A DNA stretch of 64,000 nucleotides from JAJFUI01 sp963754135 (GCA_963754135.1 CAVWEY010000003.1:2108001-2172000), one strand, 5' to 3'; positions 18,850 to 27,490 are shown, counted from the first letter of the stretch. Notes: generated by a model from the letters alone, not told the origin. Numbers and translations are program-made.

Positions 18850-18880
18850 GGGGTGGAGAGTGGTTGTGAAGGGGGGTAAA

Positions 18881-18945
18881 GGATGAAGGATGAGGGATGA
18901 AGGATGAATGTCGCGGCTTCATCCTTCATCCCTCATCCTTCATCC
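18881..18945. repeat. 28-bp perfect inverted repeat (GGATGAAGGATGAGG type)
   Basis: Arms 18881-18908 and 18918-18945 are exact complements around a 9-base loop. They lie between floA (ends 18952) and the SEC-C gene, and could terminate floA transcripts. Similar CATCCCTCATCC text recurs after pnp near 48245. Confidence 0.75.
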
Positions 18946-18951
18946 TTCTTC

Positions 18952-19923
18952 TCATTTGGCGGCTAGGTTTCCTTCGCGGAAGGCGGCGGCCATGGCCAGC
19001 GGCACCTCGGCCTCGGCCAACACCACGCCGGCGCGGTTGCGGGCGACCTGGGCCTTCATTTCCTGTTCGCGGGCGGCGGCCATCGCCCGCCGCTCTTCGG
19101 CCTTCGCCCGGGCCACGCGGGTGTCGGCCTCGGCCTGGTCGGCCTGAAGACGGGCGCCGATGTTCTGGCCCACGTCGATGTCGGCGATGTCGATGGAGAC
19201 GATCTCGAAGGCCGTTTGCGCGTCCAACCCCCGCTCCAACACGGCCTTGGAGATGCGGTCGGGGTTCTCCATCACTTGCAGGTGACTGTCGGAGGAGCCG
19301 ATCGCCGTGATGATCCCCTCGCCCACTCGGGCGATGATCGTCTCTTCGGTGGCGCCGCCGATCAGTTGCTCGAGGTTCGTGCGGACCGTGACGCGGGCGC
19401 GGACCTTCAACTCGACGCCGTTCTTGGCGATCGCGCTCAGGGTGTTGCGCTGCGAGCGCTTCGGATCGGGGCAGTCGATCACCTTGGGATTGACGCTGGT
19501 TTGCACGGCGTCGAGCACGTCGCGGCCGGCCAGGTCGATGGCCGCCGCCCGGTCGAAGTCCAGGTCGATGTCGGCGCGGTGGGCGGCGATGATCGCCTGA
19601 ATCACCTTGGGCACGTCGCCGCCGGCGAGGAAATGGGCCTCCAGCCGCCGGGTGGTCACGCCGGTGCGCTTGTTGGTGTCGATGCCCGCCTGCACCGCCA
19701 TGATCTTTCCCTTCACGATGATCCGGTTGTTGACGCGGCGGAAACTCATGCCGACCAGACTGAGCAAACTGATATTGGCGTTGGACATGTACGCCTGGAA
19801 CCAGATGCCGCCGTAGTTGATGGCGATTGCCGCGGCGATGGCAGCGAAGACGACCAGCGCCGCCACCCCCACCAGCCACGGCAGCGTTCCTTGGGCCAGA
19901 AGAACCGGAATTGCGTGATGCAT
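18952..19923 (-). CDS. floA: flotillin-like protein FloA
   Basis: 323-residue membrane scaffold of the YqfA/FloA family, which organises functional membrane microdomains. One N-terminal helix (LVGVAALVVFAAIAAAIAI) is followed by a long conserved SPFH-like core: FQAYMSNANISLLSLVGMSFRR, TGVTTRRLEAHFLAGGDV, LEQLIGGATEETIIARVGEGI and IDVGQNIGARLQADQAEAD, then a coiled-coil Ala/Glu/Arg tail. ATG 19923 has AAGGGAG seven bases upstream, which decides it over a longer reading to 20028. It is divergent from the lactate permease. Confidence 0.92.
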   Translation of the reverse strand: MHHAIPVLLAQGTLPWLVGVAALVVFAAIAAAIAINYGGIWFQAYMSNANISLLSLVGMSFRRVNNRIIVKGKIMAVQAGIDTNKRTGVTTRRLEAHFLAGGDVPKVIQAIIAAHRADIDLDFDRAAAIDLAGRDVLDAVQTSVNPKVIDCPDPKRSQRNTLSAIAKNGVELKVRARVTVRTNLEQLIGGATEETIIARVGEGIITAIGSSDSHLQVMENPDRISKAVLERGLDAQTAFEIVSIDIADIDVGQNIGARLQADQAEADTRVARAKAEERRAMAAAREQEMKAQVARNRAGVVLAEAEVPLAMAAAFREGNLAAK

Positions 19924-20075
19924 GGCAAAAGCTCCCTTCGAGTCGGCTGAGAATCCGAAGTTCCTAGCATAGCCGATGCCGTGCCGGCCGAAAAGCACCC
20001 CGCAACGGGGGGCATCTCTGGCGGCCACTGGCCGCGGGTTTCCAACTGCCCTATCATGGGACCCTGGAGAATGAA

Positions 20076-21810
20076 TTGCCCGTGCAGTGGGTGCAAGTCT
20101 ACGATCCGTTGGGTTCGGCAGTCTGGTCGCCGGTGGCGGCGGGGCTGCCGATTGTCGTGCTGCTGGGGCTGTTGCTGCTGGGGGCGCCGGCGCCGCGGGC
20201 GGCGCTGGCGGGGCTGGCGGCGGCCTTGGGCGTGGCGATCGGGGTTTTCAAGATGCCCGCCTCCGCCGCCCTGGCCTCGGCCGGCTACGGCGCCTGCTTC
20301 GGTCTGCTCCCCATCGGCTGGATCGTCTTGGCGGCGGTCTTCCTCTACCACCTCACTGTGCGGAGCGGGCAGTTCGAGGTGGTCAAACGGTCCGTGAGCG
20401 CGATTTCGCCCGACCGGCGGATGCAGGCGCTCTTGATCGCCTTCAGCTTCGGCACGTTTCTGGAAGGGGCGGCGGGATTCGGCACGCCCGTGGCCATCTC
20501 GGCCGCCTTACTGATCGGCCTGGGCTTCTCGCCGCTCTACGCCGCCGGGTTGGCGTTGCTGGCCAACACCTCGCCGGTGGCCTTCGGCGCCCTGGGCACG
20601 CCGATCATTACGCTGGCCAGGGTGTCGGGGATCAAGGAGATGGCCCTGAGCCAGATGGCCGGCCGGCAATTGACGCCATTCTCGCTCATTATCCCGGTGT
20701 GGCTGGTGGCCATGATGGCAGGCTGGAAGGGGGTTCGAGGCTGCTGGCCGGCGATTCTGGTCTGCGGCGGGAGTTTCGCGGCCTTCCAGTTCTGCATTTC
20801 CAACTGGCATGGCCCCGCGCTGGTCAACGTGCTGGGCGGCATCGGGTCTCTGGTGGCGCTCTCCGTGTTCCTGCGGTTCTGGCAACCCAAGGAAATCTGG
20901 CGGTTCCCGGAAGAGGAGAAGAATGTACTCGTCACGCTCCGCGTGACGCAACTTCCTCACGCGGAGCGTGAGGAGTACAATCCCCTCGCCCCTCGCCAAG
21001 TGGCCTACGCCTGGATGCCCTGGGTCTTGCTCTCGGCGATGGTATTTCTGTGGGGCTGGCCGGCGGGGAAGACGCTGCTGGAGGGCGGCGGGAAGGACGA
21101 TCCAAATTGCCTGGCCGGCGTCGCCAAGTTGACGTTCGAGGTGCCGCGGCTGCACAAGGTCGTGTATCGCACCGCCCCGGTGGTCGCCGTGTCGCCGGAA
21201 ACCGGCTACGCCAAGGACGGGCCGGAGAAGGCGGAGTACGAGTTGAACTGGCTTTCGGCCACGGGCACGGCCATCTTCCTGGCGGCGGTCCTCTCGGCGA
21301 TCTGGCTGCGGATTCCAGCGGCCGTCTTCGTGGACGAATTCCTGCGGACGGTGTTCCGCGTCCGTTGGGCGCTGCTGACTATCGCCTGCATGTTGGCCCT
21401 GGCGTTTGTGACCAAATACAGCGGGGCCGACGCGACGCTGGGCCTGGCCTTCACGCACACCGGCTGGCTCTATCCGCTGTTTGCGCCGCTTTTGGGCTGG
21501 CTGGGCGTGGCCCTGACCGGGTCGGAACACCTCCTGCAACGCCCTGTTCGGCAGCCTCCAGCGGATCACCGCCGAGCAATTGCACCTGAATCCCGTGCTG
21601 ATCGTCGCCAGCAACAGCACCGGCGGGGTGATGGGCAAGATGATCGACGCCCAGAGCATCGTCGTGGCGGCCGTGGCCACCGGACAGTCCGGCGGCGAGG
21701 GCCGCATCCTCCGCTTCGTCTTTCTCCATAGCCTCGTGTTGGCCTTCCTGGTCGGCCTGCTGACCCTGGCCCAAGCCTACCTGCTCACGTGGATGATCCC
21801 AGTGCCATGA
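20076..21810 (+). CDS. L-lactate permease, LctP family (one frame break)
   Basis: Multi-helix inner-membrane transporter (about 577 residues, 12-14 hydrophobic helices) that imports lactate or glycolate with protons. Recognisable family segments are SFGTFLEGAAGFGTPVAI, SPVAFGALGTPI and, after the frame break, LNPVLIVASNSTGGVMGKMI and the SGGEGR loop. The start is TTG 20076 (GGAGA six bases before) or GTG 20082. One extra A near 21524 breaks the frame; without it LTGSDTSCNALFGSLQRITAEQL is restored. Residues encoded by 20925-20978 (VTLRVTQLPHAEREEY) are a palindrome doublet in a loop. Substrate overlap with glcDEF suggests use of two-carbon and three-carbon hydroxy acids. Confidence 0.85.
20925..20978. 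repeat. 54-bp family-A doublet inside the lactate permease gene
   Basis: Framed by GTACTC (20925-20930) and GAGTAC (20973-20978). Inside are CGTCACGC/GCGTGACG around TCC (20930-20948) and TCCTCACGC/GCGTGAGGA around GGA (20954-20974). Being a multiple of three, it is translated without disturbing the frame. Confidence 0.88.
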
Positions 21811-22496
21811 CCGCCCCGCTGCTTCCAACCCGTTTCTTGTTCCGCTTCTCGGCGGCGTGCAAGCACCACGACCCGCTTTGGACCGCCAAGGGCGCCGGCT
21901 TGGACGAGACCTATCGTTTGGTCAGCCTGGCCGAATTGGAGGGCCGCACCGCCTGGGCCGACGTACGGGCGGCGTGGAGCGAGGCGGGCCTGGCCTTCAG
22001 CCTCCGCGTGCAGGGCAAACGCCAGCCGCCGTGGTCCGACTCGTCCCAGCCTGAAGAGAGCGACGGCCTGCACCTCTGGATCGACACCCGCGACGTGCAC
22101 AACGTCCACCGTGCCGGCCGCTTCTGCCATCGCTTTGCCTTTCTGCCGGCGGAAAAGGGGTCGGGAGTCTTTTCCTCGCGGAAGCCGGCTTCCCGGAAAA
22201 GACTCCCGACCCCTTTATCGGTTTCGCTGCCGATCAATCGGGCGAGGGAGCAGCCGCGGCCCGTGCCGGAGGGGAGCTTGCAGGCCCGCTGCCAGGCGCT
22301 TGAGGACGGCTATCTGCTGGAGGCGCTGATTCCCGCCGAGGCGCTCACCGGCTTCGATCCCGCCGAGCATCCCCGCTTGGGTTTCACCTACGCCGTCCTG
22401 GACCACGAGTTGGGCGAACAGACGTTCGGCGTCGGCAGTCCGATGCCCTACCAGGAAGACCCCAGCCAGTGGGCGACACTGGAACTGGTGAGGTAG
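21807..22496 (+). CDS. DOMON/CBM9-like protein of unknown function
   Basis: 229 residues; the start overlaps the permease stop in ATGA, so the two are translationally coupled. The pattern (TRFLFRFSAACKHHDPLW, AWSEAGLAFSLRVQGK, DGLHLWIDTRDVHNVHRAGRFCHRFAF, then YLLEALIPAEALTGFDP and RLGFTYAVLDHELGEQ) resembles family-9 carbohydrate-binding/DOMON beta sandwiches. No signal peptide is seen. Residues about 116-137 come from an inserted palindrome (22154-22216) in frame. Confidence 0.6.
   Translation: MTAPLLPTRFLFRFSAACKHHDPLWTAKGAGLDETYRLVSLAELEGRTAWADVRAAWSEAGLAFSLRVQGKRQPPWSDSSQPEESDGLHLWIDTRDVHNVHRAGRFCHRFAFLPAEKGSGVFSSRKPASRKRLPTPLSVSLPINRAREQPRPVPEGSLQARCQALEDGYLLEALIPAEALTGFDPAEHPRLGFTYAVLDHELGEQTFGVGSPMPYQEDPSQWATLELVR
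22154..22216. repeat. 22-bp perfect inverted repeat inside a coding gene
   Basis: Arms 22154-22175 (AAAGGGGTCGGGAGTC...) and 22195-22216 are exact complements. The 63-base element is a multiple of three and is translated as GSGVFSSRKPASRKRLPTPL within the DOMON-like protein. Confidence 0.85.
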
Positions 22497-22503
22497 TACT
22501 CTG

Positions 22504-22531
22504 TTGTTGCCTGGCTGACGAGTGCTATAAT
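22504..22531 (+). promoter_or_regulatory. possible promoter before the DUF2442 gene
   Basis: TTGTTG (22504-22509), a 16-base spacer and a perfect TATAAT (22526-22531) lie 17 bases before ATG 22549. This would give a very short leader. Based on motif and spacing only. Confidence 0.4.
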
Positions 22532-22548
22532 TCCTCGGGAGCGATAAG

Positions 22549-22824
22549 ATGATCTCGTTCGGCTCGGGCGATAATTCTTCAGCCGTCGAAGTGACCGACG
22601 TTTCGGCGCACGGTATCCTGCTGTTCGTCGGGGGAAAGGAATACTTCCTTCCTTTCGAGAGGTTCCCTTGGTTCAAAGAGGCCACGATCGCCGAGATTCT
22701 GGACGTGGAACTGCAACACGGGTTCCATCTCCACTGGCCGAAACTCGACGTTGATCTCGAAATCGCCTCGCTGGAAGCACCCGAACAGTTTCCCTTAATG
22801 CACTCAGAGGGCACGGCGACGTGA
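22549..22824 (+). CDS. DUF2442-like small protein
   Basis: 91 residues with the DUF2442-type pattern: VTDVSAHGILLFVGGKEYFLPFERFPWFKEATIAEILDVEL ... LHWPKLDVDLEIASLEAPEQFP. Members are often found near toxin-antitoxin genes, but no toxin is adjacent here. The next gene follows after ten bases. Confidence 0.75.
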   Translation: MISFGSGDNSSAVEVTDVSAHGILLFVGGKEYFLPFERFPWFKEATIAEILDVELQHGFHLHWPKLDVDLEIASLEAPEQFPLMHSEGTAT

Positions 22825-22834
22825 CGATCCGGCA

Positions 22835-23725
22835 ATGAGTGGAGAACGGCTGACAGGTCCGAACGCGAAGATTGCGGGCACGTCCGTACTCGCGTTTGGC
22901 GCCATCTGCTTCCTCGGCTCGCTTTTCGGCGGTACGCTTGACTTCGGAGCGATCATTCTCGTCCTTTCGGGAGCTGCGGTTCGCGGCGGCAGCCGTGGAG
23001 GAACCATTCTGTCGCTTGTCATCTGCATCTTTGGCTTCATTGTTGCTGCCGCAGTTCTCGTGTCGGGAATAGCTCACGGCATTCGTGAAGTCGGGCTGAT
23101 GCCCTTCTGCGCCGCGGCTGGCATTGCAATATGGGCGTTGTTGAACATGGTTTTGCTGTCGCAGCTTCGGAACCCGCCTATCCCTGTCGCCAAAGCAGGC
23201 GGCGAACCCGCAACGCCGGCCGGCAAAATGCCGCCGCATCCCGTCCAGTTCAGTTTGCGTTCGATGTTCGTCTTCTCGGTCATTCTGGCCTTGGCTTGTT
23301 GGCTGGGCACAAGACCGTTGCCGCCGGATGATTCTTGGGGCTGGTTCCAATCTGGTTCTTCGTCCAACGGAAATGTGGTGGCATGGAGTGTCGAAGTGGT
23401 TGGATACCGTTCCGGCACTCCAGTAGCGGGCTACCTCTGGCGATCCGAAGGAAAGAAGGAGGCCCGCAGCCCGAGCCGCGTAAGCGTTGCCCACGATGGC
23501 CAGCGTCGGGACCTCATTGTCGATGGCAGTCAAGTTCGACCTACCCACGAGTTTCAATTGTTCGTCAACGATTGCGATGACAACCCCATGCGTTTGACGA
23601 TTCCCAAGAAAGATGCAACGGAACTGTTTGGACGCAACTTGGACATGCCGCGTCTCGAGAAGTTCTGGCAAGACACCGTGGAACCGCAACGCAAACGTCA
23701 GGCGGAGAAACGGAAGAGTGGGTGA
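22835..23725 (+). CDS. membrane protein of unknown function
   Basis: 296 residues. Three or four hydrophobic helices lie in the first 115 residues (VLAFGAICFLGSLFGG, LSLVICIFGFIVAAAVLV, FCAAAGIAIWALLNMVLL), and another (FSLRSMFVFSVILALACWLG) around residue 145 carries the planctomycete-style SLRSMFVFS motif. The hydrophilic C-terminal domain has no recognised motif. Ten bases separate it from the DUF2442 gene, so they are probably co-transcribed. Confidence 0.6.
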   Translation: MSGERLTGPNAKIAGTSVLAFGAICFLGSLFGGTLDFGAIILVLSGAAVRGGSRGGTILSLVICIFGFIVAAAVLVSGIAHGIREVGLMPFCAAAGIAIWALLNMVLLSQLRNPPIPVAKAGGEPATPAGKMPPHPVQFSLRSMFVFSVILALACWLGTRPLPPDDSWGWFQSGSSSNGNVVAWSVEVVGYRSGTPVAGYLWRSEGKKEARSPSRVSVAHDGQRRDLIVDGSQVRPTHEFQLFVNDCDDNPMRLTIPKKDATELFGRNLDMPRLEKFWQDTVEPQRKRQAEKRKSG

Positions 23726-23776
23726 CAATCGCGGCGTCCGGCGGCATTGCCAAGAGGAAACCCCCGCGCCCCGCTG

Positions 23777-24775
23777 CTATCCCACTGCCCGGCCCAGCAG
23801 TCGCAGGGCGGTGTAGAGCACCGCAATCGCGCCAATCGCCGCCAGGATCGTCTTGATCTGGTCGGCGGCGGGGAGCGGACCAGCGGGCGGGGGCGGGAGC
23901 GACGCCGACGGGCCGACGGACCTGCGCGGCGGCTCCTCGGCTGGCGGTAACGTGGAGGCCGGCAAAAAACGCGGCACCGGTTCGGCAGCCAATGGCGCCG
24001 CAGGCAAATTGGGCGCAGGCGGAGCGGCGGCAGCGGCCACTGGTCCACTGGGAATCGCCGCCAGCGGGGACGGGTCCCGCCGCGCCTGCCGGGCGAGCAT
24101 CATCTGCGCCGAGAGCCGCTGGAAGTCGCCGTCGACCGAGGCCAGGAACCAGCGGACCCGGCCGCAATAGCTGCCGGTGGTCCGGCCGAAGGCCGTGCCG
24201 AACAACACGCCGGCCAGCTCGCCGCGGCTGTTGAGGATCGGCCCGCCCGAGTCGCCTTGCCGTGCCGGGGCGTCCAGTTCGACCATCTCGTAGGGCAGAT
24301 TCTCGGCGGGCGCGACGTACTCGGTGCAGCGGCCGGAGACGGCACGGTAGGGGCCGCTCCCGTAACCGGCGATCGTGAGCACGTCGCCCGGCCGGGGCGC
24401 CTGGCTCGAAAGCGGGATCGGCGGGACGCTGGGCCGCCAGATCACCAACGCCGCCAGGTCCCAGTCGCGGTCGATCCGGGCCACGGTGGCCGCCGAGCGG
24501 AAGCCGTCGGGGAATATGACGCCGACCTGGCCGGCGGCGTCGCGGACGACGTGCCAGTTGGTCAGGACCAGGCCGAAGGAGTCGTTGACGGCCACCAGCG
24601 AGCCGGACCCCAGCGACATGCCATCACGTTCTGGGGCCACCACCCGGACCACGGCGGGGTGCGGCCGGGCGAAGGAAGAAGCCGCCCAGCCCGCCGGTTC
24701 CGCCCAAGCGGCGGAGGCGGCAAGTAATGCAAGGGCGGCAGCAAGTCCGGCGATCGGCAAAGGGGAGTGTCCCAT
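23777..24775 (-). CDS. exported trypsin-like serine protease with C-terminal anchor
   Basis: 332 residues. A signal peptide (LPIAGLAAALALLAASAAWA) is followed by a chymotrypsin-fold domain with catalytic His in LTNWHVV, Asp in DRDWDLAAL and Ser in RQGDSGGPI, all present. A Pro/Ala-rich linker (about residues 225-305) leads to a C-terminal membrane helix (IKTILAAIGAIAVLYTALRLLG). The protein would therefore be tethered outside the cytoplasm. ATG 24775 fits the signal peptide; a longer reading to 24847 adds a poor N-terminus. No PDZ domain is present, unlike DegP. 24848-24997 holds no gene. Confidence 0.8.
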   Translation of the reverse strand: MGHSPLPIAGLAAALALLAASAAWAEPAGWAASSFARPHPAVVRVVAPERDGMSLGSGSLVAVNDSFGLVLTNWHVVRDAAGQVGVIFPDGFRSAATVARIDRDWDLAALVIWRPSVPPIPLSSQAPRPGDVLTIAGYGSGPYRAVSGRCTEYVAPAENLPYEMVELDAPARQGDSGGPILNSRGELAGVLFGTAFGRTTGSYCGRVRWFLASVDGDFQRLSAQMMLARQARRDPSPLAAIPSGPVAAAAAPPAPNLPAAPLAAEPVPRFLPASTLPPAEEPPRRSVGPSASLPPPPAGPLPAADQIKTILAAIGAIAVLYTALRLLGRAVG

Positions 24776-24997
24776 CCTCCCTCTCGCTTCGGCCGCGGCC
24801 GCAGCGGGCGTTGAACGTTTCTCCGGCGGCGCGTGGTGGGGCTCCATTGCGCCCGTGAAATTTGCCGGCGGTACCGGATTTCATCCCCCGATTGGAAACG
24901 GCTTAGCCGCCTCCCGGTTCATCGCCGTCCACGGACTGCCAGTCGATCTCCTCGCCCTGCTCTCGGGACAAGCGCAGAGCCGATGCTTGGTGGCGCG

Positions 24998-25444
24998 TTA
25001 GTTTCGCGCGCGCATCTTGGCACCGCCAAAATCGCAATGCTCAAAGCCGGAACGGCGCATGTCAGCATCTTGAAGATCCGCTCCGATGAAGCTAACCCGC
25101 TCGAACAAAGATGCACGAAGATCGGCCCGGCTCAGGTCACAGTCCGAAAAATCAACGTCGTGGAAGTCATTCCAACAGAGCGTAGACTCGGAGAAATCGG
25201 TATTCTTGAAACAAATGGGCCCAACATCCGATCTGCTGAAGAAGGTCCGAGGCGGCGTCAAGTTCTCGACTGCGTCGCCTGTTACCGCGGTGCGGAAGAA
25301 GGTCACTCCCAAAGGCTCTTCATCATCGTATCGCGGGCGGTGGTCTGGCATCGGTGGAATGGAATCGCCGTCGAGGTATCTTAGCCGCTGGAGGACCCTA
25401 CAGGACTCTTCGTAGCCAAGCCGGCCGGGCTGTTGATTACCCAC
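24998..25444 (-). CDS. pentapeptide-repeat protein
   Basis: 148 residues. The C-terminal half has A(D/N)LxX-type pentapeptide repeats (FSRSD VGPIC FKNTD FSEST, FHDVD FSDCD LSRAD LRASL FERVS FIGAD LQDAD), expected to form a right-handed quadrilateral beta helix. The start GTG 25444 is chosen because GGAGG lies five bases upstream; a longer reading would run through toxin-antitoxin remnants. Function is unknown; some family members protect DNA gyrase, but nothing here shows that. Confidence 0.7.
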   Translation of the reverse strand: MGNQQPGRLGYEESCRVLQRLRYLDGDSIPPMPDHRPRYDDEEPLGVTFFRTAVTGDAVENLTPPRTFFSRSDVGPICFKNTDFSESTLCWNDFHDVDFSDCDLSRADLRASLFERVSFIGADLQDADMRRSGFEHCDFGGAKMRARN

Positions 25445-25455
25445 GATCACCTCCG

Positions 25456-25575
25456 TTATGCGAACCACAGCATCGCGTGCGTGTCGAGCAGCAGATGCGT
25501 CATTCCATGTACTCCCGGAAATCCTCCAGCGGGGCATCAAAGTCGGGAGCCATCCAGTGCCGGGTGTCCTTCGCG
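25456..25575 (-). pseudogene. remnant of a type II toxin-antitoxin pair (antitoxin tail and PIN-toxin head)
   Basis: On the minus strand HWMAPDFDAPLEDFREYME (ending at 25500) matches the C-terminal tail usual for DUF2281/Phd-type antitoxins. Its TGA overlaps ATG 25503 of MTHLLLDTHAMLWFA, the hallmark N-terminus of VapC-like PIN toxins, which stops after 15 residues at 25456. Both partners are truncated, so this is a dead pair. The pentapeptide gene begins immediately after. Confidence 0.6.
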
Positions 25576-25592
25576 CTGCCGGCTGTACAAGG

Positions 25593-26468
25593 TCATTGAT
25601 TCGGGTGACCACCGCTCATCGCCGCCAGCACGCCGCGGACGTAGCCGACCGACTCGGCCAGGCCGGGGAGCGGATCGGCGGCGTCTTTCTCGTACTCGAA
25701 GGAGACCATGCCGGAATAGCCGATCTTGACCAGGGTCCGCAGGAAGCGGGGGAGGTCGATCACGCCGCGGCCGGCCTCGACGCACGTGCCCGCCGCCGTG
25801 GCCGCCGTCACGTCTTTCATGTGGACGTCCAGCAGCCGGTCGGCACATTGCTCGGCGGCGCGGGCGGGGTCCATTCCGGCGCGGACCGTGTGGCCGATGT
25901 CGATGCACAGGCCGACGCGCGGGTCGAGACGCTTGATCTTCTCGTAGGCCAGGTCGGGCGTGGGGAAAACCTTGTCGCCCGGCCCGTGATTGTGGATCGC
26001 TGCCCGGATGTCATACCTCCGCACGTTCTCGTCCAGCCGCGGCAGCAATTCGGCCAGCGGCATACAGACAATGACCCTCATTCCGGCGGCCTTGGCGTAC
26101 TTGAAGGCGCGATCGACCTCCGCCGGCTTGTGCATCGTGATGACGCCGCAAGCGTAGAGGTCCAGTCCCGCCGCCTTCACCTTGGCCGCGGCTTGGGCGA
26201 TCTCGTCGGGCGTACTCGTGAGCGGCAGGTGGACATCTTTCAGGCAGATGTGCTTCAGTCCGACGCGGCGGGTCATGGCCAGGCACTTGTCCAACGGGAA
26301 CCTCAGGAAGGTATAGGAGGCCAAGCCCAACTCGAAGGCTGGCCGGAGGGATTTCCCGGCGGCCGGTTTCCTCGTTGGGGCGGGGTCTTGGGCAGGGAGG
26401 CTTCCCGCCGCCAACGAGGCCGCCGCGCCGCCGCCGGTCCATTGCAGAAACTGGCGTCTGTTGGGCAT
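25593..26468 (-). CDS. Tat-exported sugar phosphate isomerase/epimerase family protein
   Basis: 291 residues. The N-terminus NRRQFLQWTGGGAAASLAAG is a twin-arginine signal. The rest is a xylose-isomerase-like TIM barrel: ELGLASYTFLRFPLD, LKHICLKDVHLPL, IRAAIHNHGPGDK, RVGLCIDIGHTVRAGMDP, LLDVHMKDVT and GMVSFEYE, with the Glu, Asp and His residues that bind metal in this fold. The true substrate is unknown; such exported proteins are abundant in planctomycetes. It starts two bases after yjbQ ends, so the two are probably one transcript. Confidence 0.82.
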   Translation of the reverse strand: MPNRRQFLQWTGGGAAASLAAGSLPAQDPAPTRKPAAGKSLRPAFELGLASYTFLRFPLDKCLAMTRRVGLKHICLKDVHLPLTSTPDEIAQAAAKVKAAGLDLYACGVITMHKPAEVDRAFKYAKAAGMRVIVCMPLAELLPRLDENVRRYDIRAAIHNHGPGDKVFPTPDLAYEKIKRLDPRVGLCIDIGHTVRAGMDPARAAEQCADRLLDVHMKDVTAATAAGTCVEAGRGVIDLPRFLRTLVKIGYSGMVSFEYEKDAADPLPGLAESVGYVRGVLAAMSGGHPNQ

Positions 26469-26470
26469 GA

Positions 26471-26893
26471 CTATTCTCCGATTATTTTGACCAGCACCCG
26501 CTTGGGCCGGCGGCCGTCGAACTCGCCGTAGAAAATCTGTTCCCAGGGGCCGAAATCGAGCTTGCCCTTGGTCAGTGCGATCACCACTTCGCGGCCCATG
26601 ACCTGCCGTTTGTGATGGGCGTCGCCGTTGTCCTCGCCGGTGCGGTTATGATGGTAGGTCTGCGGCGAAGGGTCGTAGGGGGCGAGCTTCTCCAGCCAGC
26701 GCTTGTAGTCTTCGTGCAAGCCCGGCTCGTCGTCGTTGATAAAGACCGAGGCGGTGATGTGCATGGCGTTGCACAACACCATGCCCTCGCGGACGCCGCT
26801 CCGCTCGACCACGCCCTCGACCTGGGCGGTGATGTTGACGAAGTCCATCCGCTTGGGGACGTTGAAGGTGAGATACTCGGTGTGGGATTTCAT
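26471..26893 (-). CDS. YjbQ family protein (UPF0047)
   Basis: 140 residues, typical length for the family. Conserved motifs are LTFNVPKRMDFVNIT, GMVLCNAMHITASVFINDDE, GEDNGDAHHKRQVMGREV and LGPWEQIFYGEFDG-like FGPWEQIFYGEFDGRR. Some members have weak thiamine phosphate synthase activity; otherwise the role is unknown. ATG 26893 starts the conserved part; an in-frame extension to 26947 would run into a palindrome. Confidence 0.85.
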   Translation of the reverse strand: MKSHTEYLTFNVPKRMDFVNITAQVEGVVERSGVREGMVLCNAMHITASVFINDDEPGLHEDYKRWLEKLAPYDPSPQTYHHNRTGEDNGDAHHKRQVMGREVVIALTKGKLDFGPWEQIFYGEFDGRRPKRVLVKIIGE

Positions 26894-26916
26894 GGAGTGG
26901 CCCGTTGATCGGGATT

Positions 26917-26993
26917 GTGTGCCACTGCTTCGCCAGAAGCAGTGCAATCACAGGCTTCCAGCACACACTGCTTCTGGCGAAGCAGTGGCACAC
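26917..26993. repeat. 28-bp perfect inverted repeat upstream of yjbQ
   Basis: Arms 26917-26944 and 26966-26993 are exact complements. Each arm is itself a hairpin (CACTGCTTC and GAAGCAGTG around GCCA/TGGC). It sits 24 bases before the yjbQ start, so it would be in the leader or promoter region. Confidence 0.85.
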
Positions 26994-27016
26994 ATCTTGG
27001 AATCGTGCTAGGTTAG

Positions 27017-27490
27017 CTAGGCTCTCGCCCGTTTCCGCCGCGGCTTCTTGGCCTGCTGAAGCTCAGCGAGGCGGCGGAGGGCCTCCCGCTTGCCGATGCC
27101 GCGGATGGCCACCAGGGCGGCGAACTGGGCCTTCCGCGGGCGGGCCTTGCCCGACTCCCAGTTGTAAACCGTCATCGCCGAGACGCCCGCCAGACGGCCG
27201 TAGTCGGCGGCCGAGAGCTTCAGCCGCCGGCGCTGGGCGCGGATGCTCCGGGCGGAGAAGCGGACACCGGCCAATTCATCTTCCTCGGCCGCGGGCTGGC
27301 CTTGCTGTCCGGCGAGTTGTTTTTTCAGATTCGTGACGTTTTTCTCTTGGCTGTTTAGCTGCCGCTTGAGCTTGGCGATGTCGCGGCGGTACTGGACCAC
27401 GGCCCGCTTGGTCGTGCCCACCATGGCGCGGATTTCTTTCCTCGCCACGCGGCGGATTTCGTCTTTCAGGGCGGTAACAACGTTTGGCAT
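27017..27490 (-). CDS. XRE-like helix-turn-helix protein with coiled coil
   Basis: 157 residues. The basic N-terminal half (VARKEIRAMVGTTKRAVVQYRRDIAKLKRQLNSQEKN) forms a coiled coil. The C-terminal half has an HTH: LKLSAADYGRLAGVSAMTVYNWESGKARPRKAQFAAL, a classic Cro/C1-type motif. It probably binds DNA; the target is unknown. The Lys/Arg-rich end KKPRRKRARA may add non-specific DNA contact. Confidence 0.78.
   Translation of the reverse strand: MPNVVTALKDEIRRVARKEIRAMVGTTKRAVVQYRRDIAKLKRQLNSQEKNVTNLKKQLAGQQGQPAAEEDELAGVRFSARSIRAQRRRLKLSAADYGRLAGVSAMTVYNWESGKARPRKAQFAALVAIRGIGKREALRRLAELQQAKKPRRKRARA

Noticed and set aside
17605..18879. Plus-strand frame of 424 codons
   Set aside because: Opposite the SEC-C gene, which has a zinc motif and helical repeats; the antisense product is low-complexity.
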